64,000 nt of DNA, taken from assembly GCA_024403415.1 (NCBI GenBank), contig JAKSRY010000006.1, positions 1 through 64,000 of the forward strand, given 5' to 3'. The translations under genes and the position numbers were made by a program. Below are positions 45,198-53,977 of the stretch, piece after piece. Numbering within the stretch: position 1 is the stretch's first letter; each line of letters begins with the position of its first letter. This DNA is from Lachnospiraceae bacterium. GTDB taxonomy: Bacteria > Bacillota > Clostridia > Lachnospirales > Lachnospiraceae. Below the pieces are notes generated by a model that was given only the letters and a program-made list of their open reading frames with translations, ran no database searches and had not been told where the DNA came from.

Positions 45198-45962
45198 TTA
45201 CTCCTCAATTGATTCCGCTATTTCGCAAAGTTTTCGCAACCTGTGATTCACACCTGATTTTCCAATCGGTGGATTAAAATACCCCCCAAGTTCTGTCATA
45301 GAACTCTCCGGATGTTCCATCCTGATTTCAGCCATAATTTTTAGTGATTCCGGCAAGAAATCAAGTCCCCTCATCCGTTCAATTTTTTGAATACCCTCAA
45401 TCTGTTTCGCCGAAGCAGAAACTGCTTTTGCGATATTTGCTGTCTCACAATTAACCTTTCGATTAATTGAGTTTGACAATTCTTTTTCAACTCTCAGACT
45501 TTCAAGTGCCATCAGTGACTTGTGTGCCCCCATAACATTCAATGCATCAACAAGTAAATCTGCCTCTCTGATATACAAAACAAAGTTCGTTTTCCTACGA
45601 GATACTTTGGCATTTATATTAAAGTCCTCGAATAACCCTTTTAGTAATTCGGCTTTTGCCAAATCCTTAAAAACAAATTCAAGATTATATGCCTTCATCG
45701 GATCTGACATACTTCCCACACACAAAAAAGCCCCCCTAATAAATGCTCTTTTGCAACAGGAATTATTAATCCGAAGCTCAACATACTTATTTATCATACT
45801 TGCTTTTTTTTGTAAAGTAAAGCATTTTCTTCCTGCATGGGTTGTATCATCAATCTTTTCCGGGCCCAACAGATTAATCGCTGACAATTCTGAAAGCTGA
45901 CAGTGTCTTGCTGAAGAAATCACTTCAACAAGTTCATCTTTAACCTCAGTTGAAAATGACAT
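45198..45962 (-). CDS. whiA: WhiA-family DNA-binding protein with shortened LAGLIDADG region
   Basis: 254 residues from ATG 45962 (TAGGAG eight bases upstream) against about 300-330 for normal WhiA. The N-terminal MSFSTEVKDEL and the central CCKRAFIRGAFL onward are standard. The C-terminal helix-turn-helix is intact (ELGGYFNPPIGKSGVNHRLRKLCEI). Between residues ~30 and ~65, where ~100 residues of the first LAGLIDADG half should be, only a compressed remnant remains (AGRKCFTLQKK...). There is no stop or frameshift. WhiA influences cell division and chromosome segregation in Firmicutes. Confidence 0.9.
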   Translation of the reverse strand: MSFSTEVKDELVEVISSARHCQLSELSAINLLGPEKIDDTTHAGRKCFTLQKKASMINKYVELRINNSCCKRAFIRGAFLCVGSMSDPMKAYNLEFVFKDLAKAELLKGLFEDFNINAKVSRRKTNFVLYIREADLLVDALNVMGAHKSLMALESLRVEKELSNSINRKVNCETANIAKAVSASAKQIEGIQKIERMRGLDFLPESLKIMAEIRMEHPESSMTELGGYFNPPIGKSGVNHRLRKLCEIAESIEE

Positions 45963-45973
45963 ACTGTGCACTC

Positions 45974-46849
45974 CTAATATGTTCCATGTATTCCCGCATC
46001 AATATCCCTGTGGCTTACCCTGACTCCAAATCCTTTGTTTCCGCCAAGACGCTGATACAGAGCATTTGCAAGTGTAACACTCCTATGCTTACCGCCTGTA
46101 CATCCAATTCCTATGACAAGCTGAGTTCGACCTTCCTTAATATAGTTTGGAATCAGAAACTCTACCATATCCTGCAGCTTATTTAAGAACTCCTCAGATT
46201 CCTTAAACGACATTACATAATCCCTTACTTTATCATCATTTCCCGATAAATATTTGAGTTCATCAACATAGTAGGGATTAGGCAGAAATCTCACATCAAA
46301 CACGAGGTCTGCATCCTGCGGAATACCATGCTTAAATCCAAAGGATACCACAGAAATCATCAGGTTATTATATTCTTCATCATGAACAAATATTTTTTCT
46401 ATTTCTTCATTTAAGTCTCTTGTTAGAAGCTTGGAAGAATCCAGAATATAATCTGCCTGAGACTTGATTCTGCTTAATATTTTTCTTTCTTTTGCAATAC
46501 CCTCCTCAATTCTTCCCGAAGGGGAAAGCGGATGGCGTCTTCTCGACTCCTTATATCTTTTAAGCAATGTTTCATCCTGAGCTTCCATGAAAAGCACTTC
46601 AATCGGATAACCTGCTTCTTTTAATTTGTTCAATATATCCGGAACTCTTTCAAACTGCTGACTTGATCTGACATCTACACCAAGAGCAACCTTTGTTGCT
46701 TCGCCTTTTGGCGAAGACAACAGTTCCACAAACGTTTCAATTAAATCTACTGGAAGATTGTCAACACAATAGAACCCCACATCTTCAAGCATTCTAAGTG
46801 CTGTCTTCTTTCCACCACCGGACATCCCGGTTACAACTACAAAACGCAT
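45974..46849 (-). CDS. rapZ: RapZ/YvcJ nucleotide-binding protein with atypical P-loop
   Basis: 291 residues, full length. Family signatures: MLEDVGFYCVDNLPVDLIETF, FMEAQDETLLKRYKESRRRHPLSP, and C-terminal IGIGCTGGKHRSVTLANALYQRL. The Walker A motif reads GMSGGGKKTAL: the Ser/Thr after the P-loop Lys14 is Lys15, with Thr moved to 16. RapZ proteins hydrolyse GTP/ATP; in E. coli RapZ controls glucosamine-6-phosphate synthase through small RNAs, and in B. subtilis YvcJ affects competence. Lies 11 bases before whiA; yvcK, which normally stands between them, is absent. Confidence 0.94.
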   Translation of the reverse strand: MRFVVVTGMSGGGKKTALRMLEDVGFYCVDNLPVDLIETFVELLSSPKGEATKVALGVDVRSSQQFERVPDILNKLKEAGYPIEVLFMEAQDETLLKRYKESRRRHPLSPSGRIEEGIAKERKILSRIKSQADYILDSSKLLTRDLNEEIEKIFVHDEEYNNLMISVVSFGFKHGIPQDADLVFDVRFLPNPYYVDELKYLSGNDDKVRDYVMSFKESEEFLNKLQDMVEFLIPNYIKEGRTQLVIGIGCTGGKHRSVTLANALYQRLGGNKGFGVRVSHRDIDAGIHGTY

Positions 46850-46941
46850 AATTTCTTTTCAAGAACCTCTCTGTAAGACATTATAGCCACATTTACTATC
46901 TGAATCTCTGAAATATTGAGTAGATAGACTCATTATTTTAT

Positions 46942-47859
46942 CTAAAATACTCCAAGGAAAATAACCTCCGGTTCGAGAACAACACCAAAACGAGCCTTGA
47001 CCTTATCCTGAACATCACATATCAGTTCATACACATCTTCCGCTGTGGCATTCCCTTTATTTATTACAAAACCACAATGTTTTTCAGAAACCTGTGCTCC
47101 ACCGACAGTATAACCTCTAAGACCGGCATCCATTATAAGCTTACCTGCAAAATATCCTTCAGGACGCTTAAAGGTACTTCCCGCACTGGGATATTCCAAC
47201 GGCTGCTTTTCTCTTCTTTTAGCAGCAAGCTCATCCATCCTTGCTTTTATCTTCTCCGAATCCCCATTATTAAGGCTCAGTGTTACAGATGTTACTATTA
47301 ACGGTTTTTGCTTGATAATGCTTGTTCTGTACCCAAAGTTCATTTCCTCATTTGACAAAGATATAACTTCTCCATCCGAATTAATGACTTCGACCTTAGT
47401 TACAATATCCTTCAATTCACCATCATAAGCACCGGCATTCATAGTAATACCACCGCCTATGGTTCCGGGAATTCCTGACGCAAACTCAAAACCTGTAAGT
47501 GAATTTTTAAGGGCTTCCTGCGCAATCGAACTCATCAGCGCTCCGGCTCCGGCAACTATCAGGTTACCTTTAACTTCAATATTCCCAAATTCTTTTCCAA
47601 TCTCAAGAATTATACCATCATAACCTTTGTCACCAACCAACAGATTACTTCCGTTACCCTTAATGAAATAAGGTATTTTCTGCTCATTGAGCAAAGGGAT
47701 CATCACCTTCAGCTGTTGAGGCGTGCTCACTTGCAGTAACATCCCGGCTTCGCCTCCAACCCTGAAGGTCGTATGACGGCTCATTGGTTCATTCGGCATT
47801 ATGACCTCTGCAGGAAAACATTTTTTAATTGTCTCTAATAAAGATTCTGAAATTTCCAC
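46942..47859 (-). CDS. murB: UDP-N-acetylenolpyruvoylglucosamine reductase
   Basis: 305 residues, the short type-II MurB. FAD-binding HTTFRVGGEA and GNGSNLLVGDKGYDG, with the catalytic Ser in YPSAGSTFKRP and conserved HCGFVINKGNATAEDV. Reduces UDP-GlcNAc-enolpyruvate to UDP-MurNAc for peptidoglycan, using NADPH. Starts with GTG 47859 after AAGGT, 12 bases past glk. 92 bases separate it from rapZ, without a visible terminator. Confidence 0.96.
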   Translation of the reverse strand: MEISESLLETIKKCFPAEVIMPNEPMSRHTTFRVGGEAGMLLQVSTPQQLKVMIPLLNEQKIPYFIKGNGSNLLVGDKGYDGIILEIGKEFGNIEVKGNLIVAGAGALMSSIAQEALKNSLTGFEFASGIPGTIGGGITMNAGAYDGELKDIVTKVEVINSDGEVISLSNEEMNFGYRTSIIKQKPLIVTSVTLSLNNGDSEKIKARMDELAAKRREKQPLEYPSAGSTFKRPEGYFAGKLIMDAGLRGYTVGGAQVSEKHCGFVINKGNATAEDVYELICDVQDKVKARFGVVLEPEVIFLGVF

Positions 47860-47871
47860 AAATGTACCTTA

Positions 47872-48810
47872 TTAATCACCAATAACAAGTTTTGCAGCAC
47901 CATAAATTCCTGCATCATTTCCGAGTTTTGCAAGAACAAAGGCTGTATCCCTGCTGCCATGGAATACATTCTTAACATAATGCGGCTTTACATAGTCAAG
48001 AACTACTTCTCCGGCCTTTGAAACACCGCCACCTACACAGATTACTTCAGGATTAACTACTGCTGAAATACAAGCAAGTGCATCACCAAGATATTTACCA
48101 TATACCTTTGCCACTTTATCAGCCAAAGCATCTCCTGCCTTAACAGCATCAAAGATTGTCTTGGCATTAACATCGCCATCGCGAAGAACTGATTTTTCAT
48201 CACTGCTGTTTAATATCTTATTTGCAATTCTGGTAATTCCGGTTGCAGAAGAATACTGCTCGAGGCATCCTTTATTTCCGCATCCGCAAACATCCTCTTC
48301 ATCATCATTTACATGAATGTGTCCGATTTCACCTGCTGAACCATTTGAACCATTAAGGATTTTACCCTTTAAGATGATTCCTCCGCCAACACCTGTTCCA
48401 AGAGTTACCATTACAACGTTGGAATAACCTTCGGCACCACCCTTCCACATTTCTCCAAGAGCTGCGACATTTGCATCGTTTCCTGCTGATACCTTAAGTC
48501 CGAGAAGATCTTCCATTGTATTTTTAACGGAAAATACTCCCCAGCCAAGATTTGCTGCCTTTAATACATTTCCATCATCATCAACAGGTCCCGGAACACC
48601 AATTCCAACACCTTCGACATCTTCCTTTGCCATATTCTTTTCAGCCATCTTAGCTTTAATACTTTCAGCTACATCAGGAAGAATCTTTGCTCCATTATTA
48701 TCTTTTACTGTTGGAATCTCCCACTTTTCAATAAGTGTTCCTTCTGTATCAAAATATCCGATTTTAACTGTTGTGCCACCTATATCTACACCAAAAACAT
48801 ATTTTGCCAT
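47872..48810 (-). CDS. glk: ROK-family glucokinase
   Basis: 312 residues. N-terminal ATP-binding FGVDIGGTTVKIGYF, sugar site AGNDANVAALGE, and the ROK zinc motif CGCGNKGCLEQY with the preceding GEIGHI. Phosphorylates glucose released from oligosaccharides in the cytoplasm, the route expected where sugars enter by ABC import. The ATG shares one base with the hprK stop (TAATG), tying glucose phosphorylation to the carbon-status kinase. Confidence 0.95.
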   Translation of the reverse strand: MAKYVFGVDIGGTTVKIGYFDTEGTLIEKWEIPTVKDNNGAKILPDVAESIKAKMAEKNMAKEDVEGVGIGVPGPVDDDGNVLKAANLGWGVFSVKNTMEDLLGLKVSAGNDANVAALGEMWKGGAEGYSNVVMVTLGTGVGGGIILKGKILNGSNGSAGEIGHIHVNDDEEDVCGCGNKGCLEQYSSATGITRIANKILNSSDEKSVLRDGDVNAKTIFDAVKAGDALADKVAKVYGKYLGDALACISAVVNPEVICVGGGVSKAGEVVLDYVKPHYVKNVFHGSRDTAFVLAKLGNDAGIYGAAKLVIGD

Positions 48811-49754
48811 TACTCTTCATCCTCCTCATCACGTCCGTTCATTAATGATTCCTGAACTCTTCTGTACAATTCCTGTGCTGCGTTGTAACCCATCTTCTTC
48901 TGACGATGATTTATTGCAGCAGATTCACAGATAACTGCAAGATTTCGACCGGGTCTGATTGGAATATTATGAAGCGCAACCTTATTTCCAAGATATTCTA
49001 TATACTCTTCTTCAAGACCAAGTCTGTCATACTCTTTTTCCTTGCTCCAGTCCTCAAGATGGATAACAAGATCTATGTTCTGTGTATCCTTAACTGAAGA
49101 TACACCATAAAGTGTCTTAACATCGATAATTCCAATACCTCTTAATTCGATGAAGTGTCTGGTAACCTCCGGAGCTGAACCAACAAGTGTTTCATCAGAT
49201 ACCTTACGAATTTCAACCGCATCATCGGTTACAAGTCTGTGACCTCTCTTTACAAGCTCAAGAGCTGCTTCTGATTTACCGATTCCACTTTCACCTGTGA
49301 TAAGAACACCTTCACCAAATACATCGACCAAAACTCCGTGGATGGAAATACACGGTGCGAGCTGTACATTAAGCCATCTTATGAGCTCTGCCGAAAATGG
49401 AGAAGTCGCTTTCTTTGTTCCAAATACCATTACGTTATTTTCTACAGCTATCTTAAGGAATAATTCATCCGGCTGAAGTTCTCTACAGAAAATTATTGCG
49501 GGAATATCATGTCCGAGAAGCTTGGTATAAATCTCTTTTTTTCTTGCTTCCGGAAGTCCCTGCATATATGAATATTCGACAAAACCAATAACCTGCAGAC
49601 GAACAGCCTCAAAATGCTCAAAATAACCTGCCATCTGAAGAGCCGGTCTGTTAATATCAGGTACTTTAACTCTTACCTTTGTTACATCAAGCTCAGGCGT
49701 GAAGTTTGTTAACTTCATTTTGTCTACAATTTTTTCCATTTTTACACTTGGCAT
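48810..49754 (-). CDS. hprK: HPr kinase/phosphorylase
   Basis: 314 residues from ATG 49754, preceded by GGGGGG; an in-frame start 39 bases earlier lies before that site. N-terminal DRTGG-like domain and C-terminal kinase with P-loop GESGIGKS at 154-161 and the signature LRGIGIIDV. Phosphorylates Ser46 of HPr/Crh when glycolytic intermediates are high and removes it when phosphate is high. Both HPr-like proteins in this window keep that serine. Own promoter at 49832-49860. Confidence 0.97.
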   Translation of the reverse strand: MPSVKMEKIVDKMKLTNFTPELDVTKVRVKVPDINRPALQMAGYFEHFEAVRLQVIGFVEYSYMQGLPEARKKEIYTKLLGHDIPAIIFCRELQPDELFLKIAVENNVMVFGTKKATSPFSAELIRWLNVQLAPCISIHGVLVDVFGEGVLITGESGIGKSEAALELVKRGHRLVTDDAVEIRKVSDETLVGSAPEVTRHFIELRGIGIIDVKTLYGVSSVKDTQNIDLVIHLEDWSKEKEYDRLGLEEEYIEYLGNKVALHNIPIRPGRNLAVICESAAINHRQKKMGYNAAQELYRRVQESLMNGRDEEDEE

Positions 49755-49831
49755 AAGAATTACCCCCCTATAATACCTACTTTGCGAAGGCACATTATTT
49801 GTATATTACAGTACATTTGCCTATCTTTATT

Positions 49832-49860
49832 ATTATATAACACTACGTATGCTTTTTAAA
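49832..49860 (-). promoter_or_regulatory. Promoter of the hprK operon
   Basis: Minus strand: -35 TTTAAA (49855-49860), 17 bases, -10 TATAAT (49832-49837), 77 bases before the hprK ATG in the gap after uvrC. The hexamers and spacing are identical to the mbl promoter. Confidence 0.65.
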
Positions 49861-49889
49861 TGAATACATTAACCGGAAGCTGATATGGT

Positions 49890-51764
49890 CTAGCTCTCCT
49901 TGTGAAAGAAAGAATAAATACCCTCGGCAACATTTCTTGTTATTCCATCAACTCCCATAAGCCTTTCCACAGAAGCCTCTTTAACCTCATCAATGGAATC
50001 AAAAGAACGCATCAGAGCCTTTCGTCTTGAAGGTCCGACTCCCGGAATATCATCCAATATGGATTTCACTTCATTTTTATTTCGAAGGGATCTGTGATAT
50101 TCGATGGCAAATCTGTGTGCCTCGTCCTGGATTCTGGTAATAAGCTTAAATCCCTCACTGCGACGGTCTATGGGTATTTCAATATTCTGATAATACAGTC
50201 CTCTTGTATTATGATTATCATCTTTTACCATTCCACAAACCGGAATATTAAGTCTCAGCTCTTCAAGGACTTTTAGTGCTATATTTACCTGTCCTCTTCC
50301 GCCATCCATTAATATCAAATCGGGGAATTTAGTAAAAGAGCCATATTTTTCGCTCAGTTCTTTCTGCTTCAGTTCTTCCTTCTCTTCAAGTCCATGCGTA
50401 AATCTTCTTGTAAGGACTTCTTTCATGCATGCATAATCGTCCGGTCCTTCTACGGTTTTCATCCTGAACTTTCGATAATCAGTTTTCTTTGGACTTCCAT
50501 TCTCAAAAACCACCATGGAAGCAACATTCAAAAAACCACCTATATTTGATATATCAAAAGCTTCCATTCTGGTTAATCCCGTAAGACCAAGCTTTTCCTC
50601 TATTTCCTTAACTGCACCTGTCGTTCTTGCCTTTTTCTTTTTAATTTCTTCCATATCCTTTGAAAGAATCATCTGGGCATTCTTTTTGGCAAGTTCTACA
50701 AGCTTTTCCTTCTGACCGATTTTAGGTATATTAATATACATTCGGCTTTCTCTTTTCATTGAAAGCCATTGCTCTATAATCTCCCGATCTTCAATATCTT
50801 CCTCTATAAGAAGCTCTCGCGGTATGAAGGGTGTCCCTGAATAATACTGTTTTACGAAATTCAGCAATATTTCAGAATTGGAAACATCCAGTATATCTGT
50901 CATATGGAAATGCTCTCTTCCAATCATCCTTCCGTTTCTTACGAAGAATACCTGAACTACCGCATCACTTTCATTTCGGGCAAGAGCCACTATATCTTTG
51001 TCCTCTTCATCATAAGCGGTTATCTTCTGTCTCTCTGACAAAGCCTTGATGGAATTATACATATCCCTGACTTTTGCAGCTTCTTCGAATCGTAATTCCT
51101 CTGAAAGCTGCTTCATCTTCTGCTCAAATTTTACAAGTGTATCCTTATAATTTCCATTAAGAAAATCTATGGCCTCAAGCACCCTTTCATTATATTCCTC
51201 TTTTGAAACCTTTCCGATGCAGGGTGCCGAACACTGGTTAATATGATAGTTAAGGCAGGGCCTTTCTTTTCCTATTTCTTTTGGCAGCAGAGCCTTATTA
51301 CAGGTTTTGAGCATAAAGAGCTTATTAACAAGTTCAATTGTTTCTTTAACAGCAACACCTGTTGGATATGGCCCAAAATATTTTGCTTTATCTTTTTTCA
51401 TCTGTCGCGACAGAATTATTCTTGGAAATTCTTCAGAAAGAGTCACCTTAATATATGGATAGGTCTTACCATCCTTAAGCATCGTATTATATTTGGGACT
51501 GTGCTCCTTTATAAGATTATTTTCCAGTACAAGGGCTTCAACCTCTGAATCTGTAACTATATATTCAAAGTAGTCTATCAGAGAAACCATTTTTGCAATC
51601 TGTGGACCACGGCCTACAATCTTACGAAAATAAGATCTGACACGATTGTGCAGATCTTTTGCCTTACCTACATAGAGAACAGTATCCTGTTCATCATGCA
51701 TAATATATACTCCGGGTTCATGCGGAAGTTTTTTTAATTCTTCATCTACCTTGAATTCTGACAT
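49890..51764 (-). CDS. uvrC: Excinuclease ABC subunit C
   Basis: 624 residues. Domains: GIY-YIG nuclease (PGVYIMHDEQDTVLYVGKAKDL), a four-Cys patch (CNKALL...CLNYHINQCSAPCIG), UVR helix pair (~205-240), RNase H-like nuclease (FDISNIGGFLNVASMVVFENG, LILMDGGRGQVN) and tandem HhH (LDDIPGVGPSRRKALM). Makes both incisions in nucleotide-excision repair with UvrA/UvrB, which lie elsewhere. Starts 22 bases after the ftsH terminator. Confidence 0.98.
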   Translation of the reverse strand: MSEFKVDEELKKLPHEPGVYIMHDEQDTVLYVGKAKDLHNRVRSYFRKIVGRGPQIAKMVSLIDYFEYIVTDSEVEALVLENNLIKEHSPKYNTMLKDGKTYPYIKVTLSEEFPRIILSRQMKKDKAKYFGPYPTGVAVKETIELVNKLFMLKTCNKALLPKEIGKERPCLNYHINQCSAPCIGKVSKEEYNERVLEAIDFLNGNYKDTLVKFEQKMKQLSEELRFEEAAKVRDMYNSIKALSERQKITAYDEEDKDIVALARNESDAVVQVFFVRNGRMIGREHFHMTDILDVSNSEILLNFVKQYYSGTPFIPRELLIEEDIEDREIIEQWLSMKRESRMYINIPKIGQKEKLVELAKKNAQMILSKDMEEIKKKKARTTGAVKEIEEKLGLTGLTRMEAFDISNIGGFLNVASMVVFENGSPKKTDYRKFRMKTVEGPDDYACMKEVLTRRFTHGLEEKEELKQKELSEKYGSFTKFPDLILMDGGRGQVNIALKVLEELRLNIPVCGMVKDDNHNTRGLYYQNIEIPIDRRSEGFKLITRIQDEAHRFAIEYHRSLRNKNEVKSILDDIPGVGPSRRKALMRSFDSIDEVKEASVERLMGVDGITRNVAEGIYSFFHKES

Positions 51765-51786
51765 ACCATTCTCACATATAACAAAT

Positions 51787-51806
51787 CCCCCATCAAAGGA
51801 TGGGGG
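51787..51806 (-). terminator. Terminator of the ileS-glgP-ftsH run
   Basis: A perfect 8-bp stem of five G-C pairs and ATC (51787-51794 with 51799-51806) with a 4-base loop, 12 bases after the ftsH stop. The T-run is short (ATTTGTT), so some read-through into uvrC is possible. Confidence 0.75.
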
Positions 51807-51818
51807 AAATATATCGTT

Positions 51819-53975
51819 TTAATCTAATGGTGCTCCTGAAAAACGACCTTTTGAAGCATCTTTGTCAGGATGCTCCGGTCCCGGAGGAGGCGGTGTCCAT
51901 CTTTCTTCTTTCTTGGCTTCAGCCTCTTCTTTGGTCTTAGTCGCATCGTCAACCTTGACATCAACACCTGCTGTATAATCTATATGATCATAGGTTGCTT
52001 TAACATCCTCACCCTTATTTTCGGAATCTGTCTTGTCAGAATCCTCCTTAGGCTCCGGAATTCCCTTCATTTCACGGAAAATCTTCATGAATTCCTTACC
52101 TGATATGGTTTCTTTTTCAATAAGGTGAGAGGCCAGCTGATGCATTATCTCCATATTCTCGGAAATCATTACCTTGGCTTCTTCATAACACTGTTTCAGA
52201 ATATTCATCACTTCGGTATCAATATCTGCTACAGTTCTGTCTGAACAGGTATATCTTGAAGCACCGTCAAGATACTGACTTTCAACAGTTGCAAGACCCA
52301 TAAGTCCAAAACGTTCACTCATACCGAAACGAGTAACCATATTCTGAGCCATACTTGTGGCTTTTTCTATATCATTGGCAGCACCTGTTGTAACGTCGCC
52401 AAATACAATCTCTTCTGCGGCACGGCCACCAAGCAGAGAAACCAGTCTTGCATGAAGCTCTGCCTTTGTCTCCAGGTACTTTTCCTCTTCAGGGACATTC
52501 ATTACATAACCCAATGCTCCCATGGTTCTCGGAACAATTGTAATTTTCTGAATAGGCTCAGAGTTCTTCTGAAGAGCAGATATAAGAGCATGTCCAACTT
52601 CATGATATGAAACAATTTCACGCTCTTTCTTTGACATGATTCTGTCTTTCTTTTCTTTTCCGACAAGAACCTGCTCAACAGCTGCAAATAGATCCTTCTG
52701 GCTGACAGCAGAACGACCATGCTGAACTGCCATAATTGCACCTTCATTTATCATATTTGCAAGATCTGCACCTACCGCACCTGATGTTGCAAGAGCAATC
52801 TCATCTAAATCTACGGTTTCATCAAGATGTACATCCTTGGCATGAACCTTAAGAATTTCTACTCTTCCCTTAAGATCCGGCTTATCAACTATGATACGTC
52901 TGTCAAATCTACCGGGTCTTAACAATGCTTTATCAAGAATCTCCGGTCTGTTTGTAGCACCGAGAATCAAAATACCCTTTGAAGTATCAAAACCATCCAT
53001 CTCTGAAAGAAGCTGGTTAAGTGTCTGCTCACGTTCTTCATTACCGCCACCGTATTTATTGTCACGGCTTCTTCCGATTGCATCAATTTCGTCTATGAAT
53101 ATAATACAGGGAGCATTTTTTGTTGCTTCCTTAAAAAGATCACGTACTCTCGATGCACCGACACCAACATAAAGCTCGATAAAATCAGAGCCTGCCAAAG
53201 AAAAGAATGGTACATGAGCCTCACCTGCAACAGCCTTTGCAAGAAGTGTTTTTCCTGTTCCCGGAGGTCCTACAAGCAAAGCTCCTTTAGGAAGTTTCGC
53301 ACCTATTCCTGAATATTTCTCAGGGTTATGAAGGAAATCAACCACCTCCTGAAGAGACTCCTTTGCTTCATCCTCACCGGCAACATCCTTAAATGTAACT
53401 CCTGTATCTTTCTGAACATATACTTTGGCATTTGACTTACCAACACCAAGCGCACCGCCACCCTTGCTTACTCTTCTGAAAAGGAATCCTAAAAGGAACC
53501 ACATAAGCAGAATGGGGAACACATATGACAGGAAGAAATTAAAAATCAAACTGCTCGAATTGGTCACTTCTCCCCGCACATCAACGTTTGCCTTAAGAAG
53601 TCGTGCAGTAAGTGTGTCATCATCTTCTACCTTACCGGTATAATATGTCTTTCTTCCCATATCGTAACCTGACAGGAAGTCAAAAAGTCCACCATTGTCC
53701 TCATTGGAAGTCGTTACTGCATTCTTGGGGACTATCTCAACACGATCTGACATAATCTCAACCGAAGAAAGCTGTCCGTTTTCCAACATACTTATGAAGT
53801 TCGTATATGATACTTCTTCTGAAGACTTGCCGGTCAACAGGTTCATAACCATCGCAAAAATAAAGAAAGAAATTACACCCGCAATAATTATGATAAAAAT
53901 ATTCTGTTTTTTAGGATCCTTACCATTATTCGATCCATTATTGTTTTTGTTCTGATTATTTTCGTTTTCTGTCAT
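51819..53975 (-). CDS. ftsH: ATP-dependent zinc metalloprotease FtsH
   Basis: 718 residues. Asn-rich N-terminus, membrane helix ~25-47, outer domain with Ser/Asp-rich loops, second helix ~143-167, AAA+ ATPase with Walker A GPPGTGKT at 236-243 and Walker [10 protein letters not shown] at 291-299, then peptidase HEVGH at 458-462. A long acidic/Pro tail (~620-718) ends in [12 protein letters not shown]. Degrades misfolded membrane and regulatory proteins as a hexamer. Follows DUF1846 by 2 bases. Confidence 0.98.
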   Translation of the reverse strand: MTENENNQNKNNNGSNNGKDPKKQNIFIIIIAGVISFFIFAMVMNLLTGKSSEEVSYTNFISMLENGQLSSVEIMSDRVEIVPKNAVTTSNEDNGGLFDFLSGYDMGRKTYYTGKVEDDDTLTARLLKANVDVRGEVTNSSSLIFNFFLSYVFPILLMWFLLGFLFRRVSKGGGALGVGKSNAKVYVQKDTGVTFKDVAGEDEAKESLQEVVDFLHNPEKYSGIGAKLPKGALLVGPPGTGKTLLAKAVAGEAHVPFFSLAGSDFIELYVGVGASRVRDLFKEATKNAPCIIFIDEIDAIGRSRDNKYGGGNEEREQTLNQLLSEMDGFDTSKGILILGATNRPEILDKALLRPGRFDRRIIVDKPDLKGRVEILKVHAKDVHLDETVDLDEIALATSGAVGADLANMINEGAIMAVQHGRSAVSQKDLFAAVEQVLVGKEKKDRIMSKKEREIVSYHEVGHALISALQKNSEPIQKITIVPRTMGALGYVMNVPEEEKYLETKAELHARLVSLLGGRAAEEIVFGDVTTGAANDIEKATSMAQNMVTRFGMSERFGLMGLATVESQYLDGASRYTCSDRTVADIDTEVMNILKQCYEEAKVMISENMEIMHQLASHLIEKETISGKEFMKIFREMKGIPEPKEDSDKTDSENKGEDVKATYDHIDYTAGVDVKVDDATKTKEEAEAKKEERWTPPPPGPEHPDKDASKGRFSGAPLD

Positions 53976-53977
53976 AA

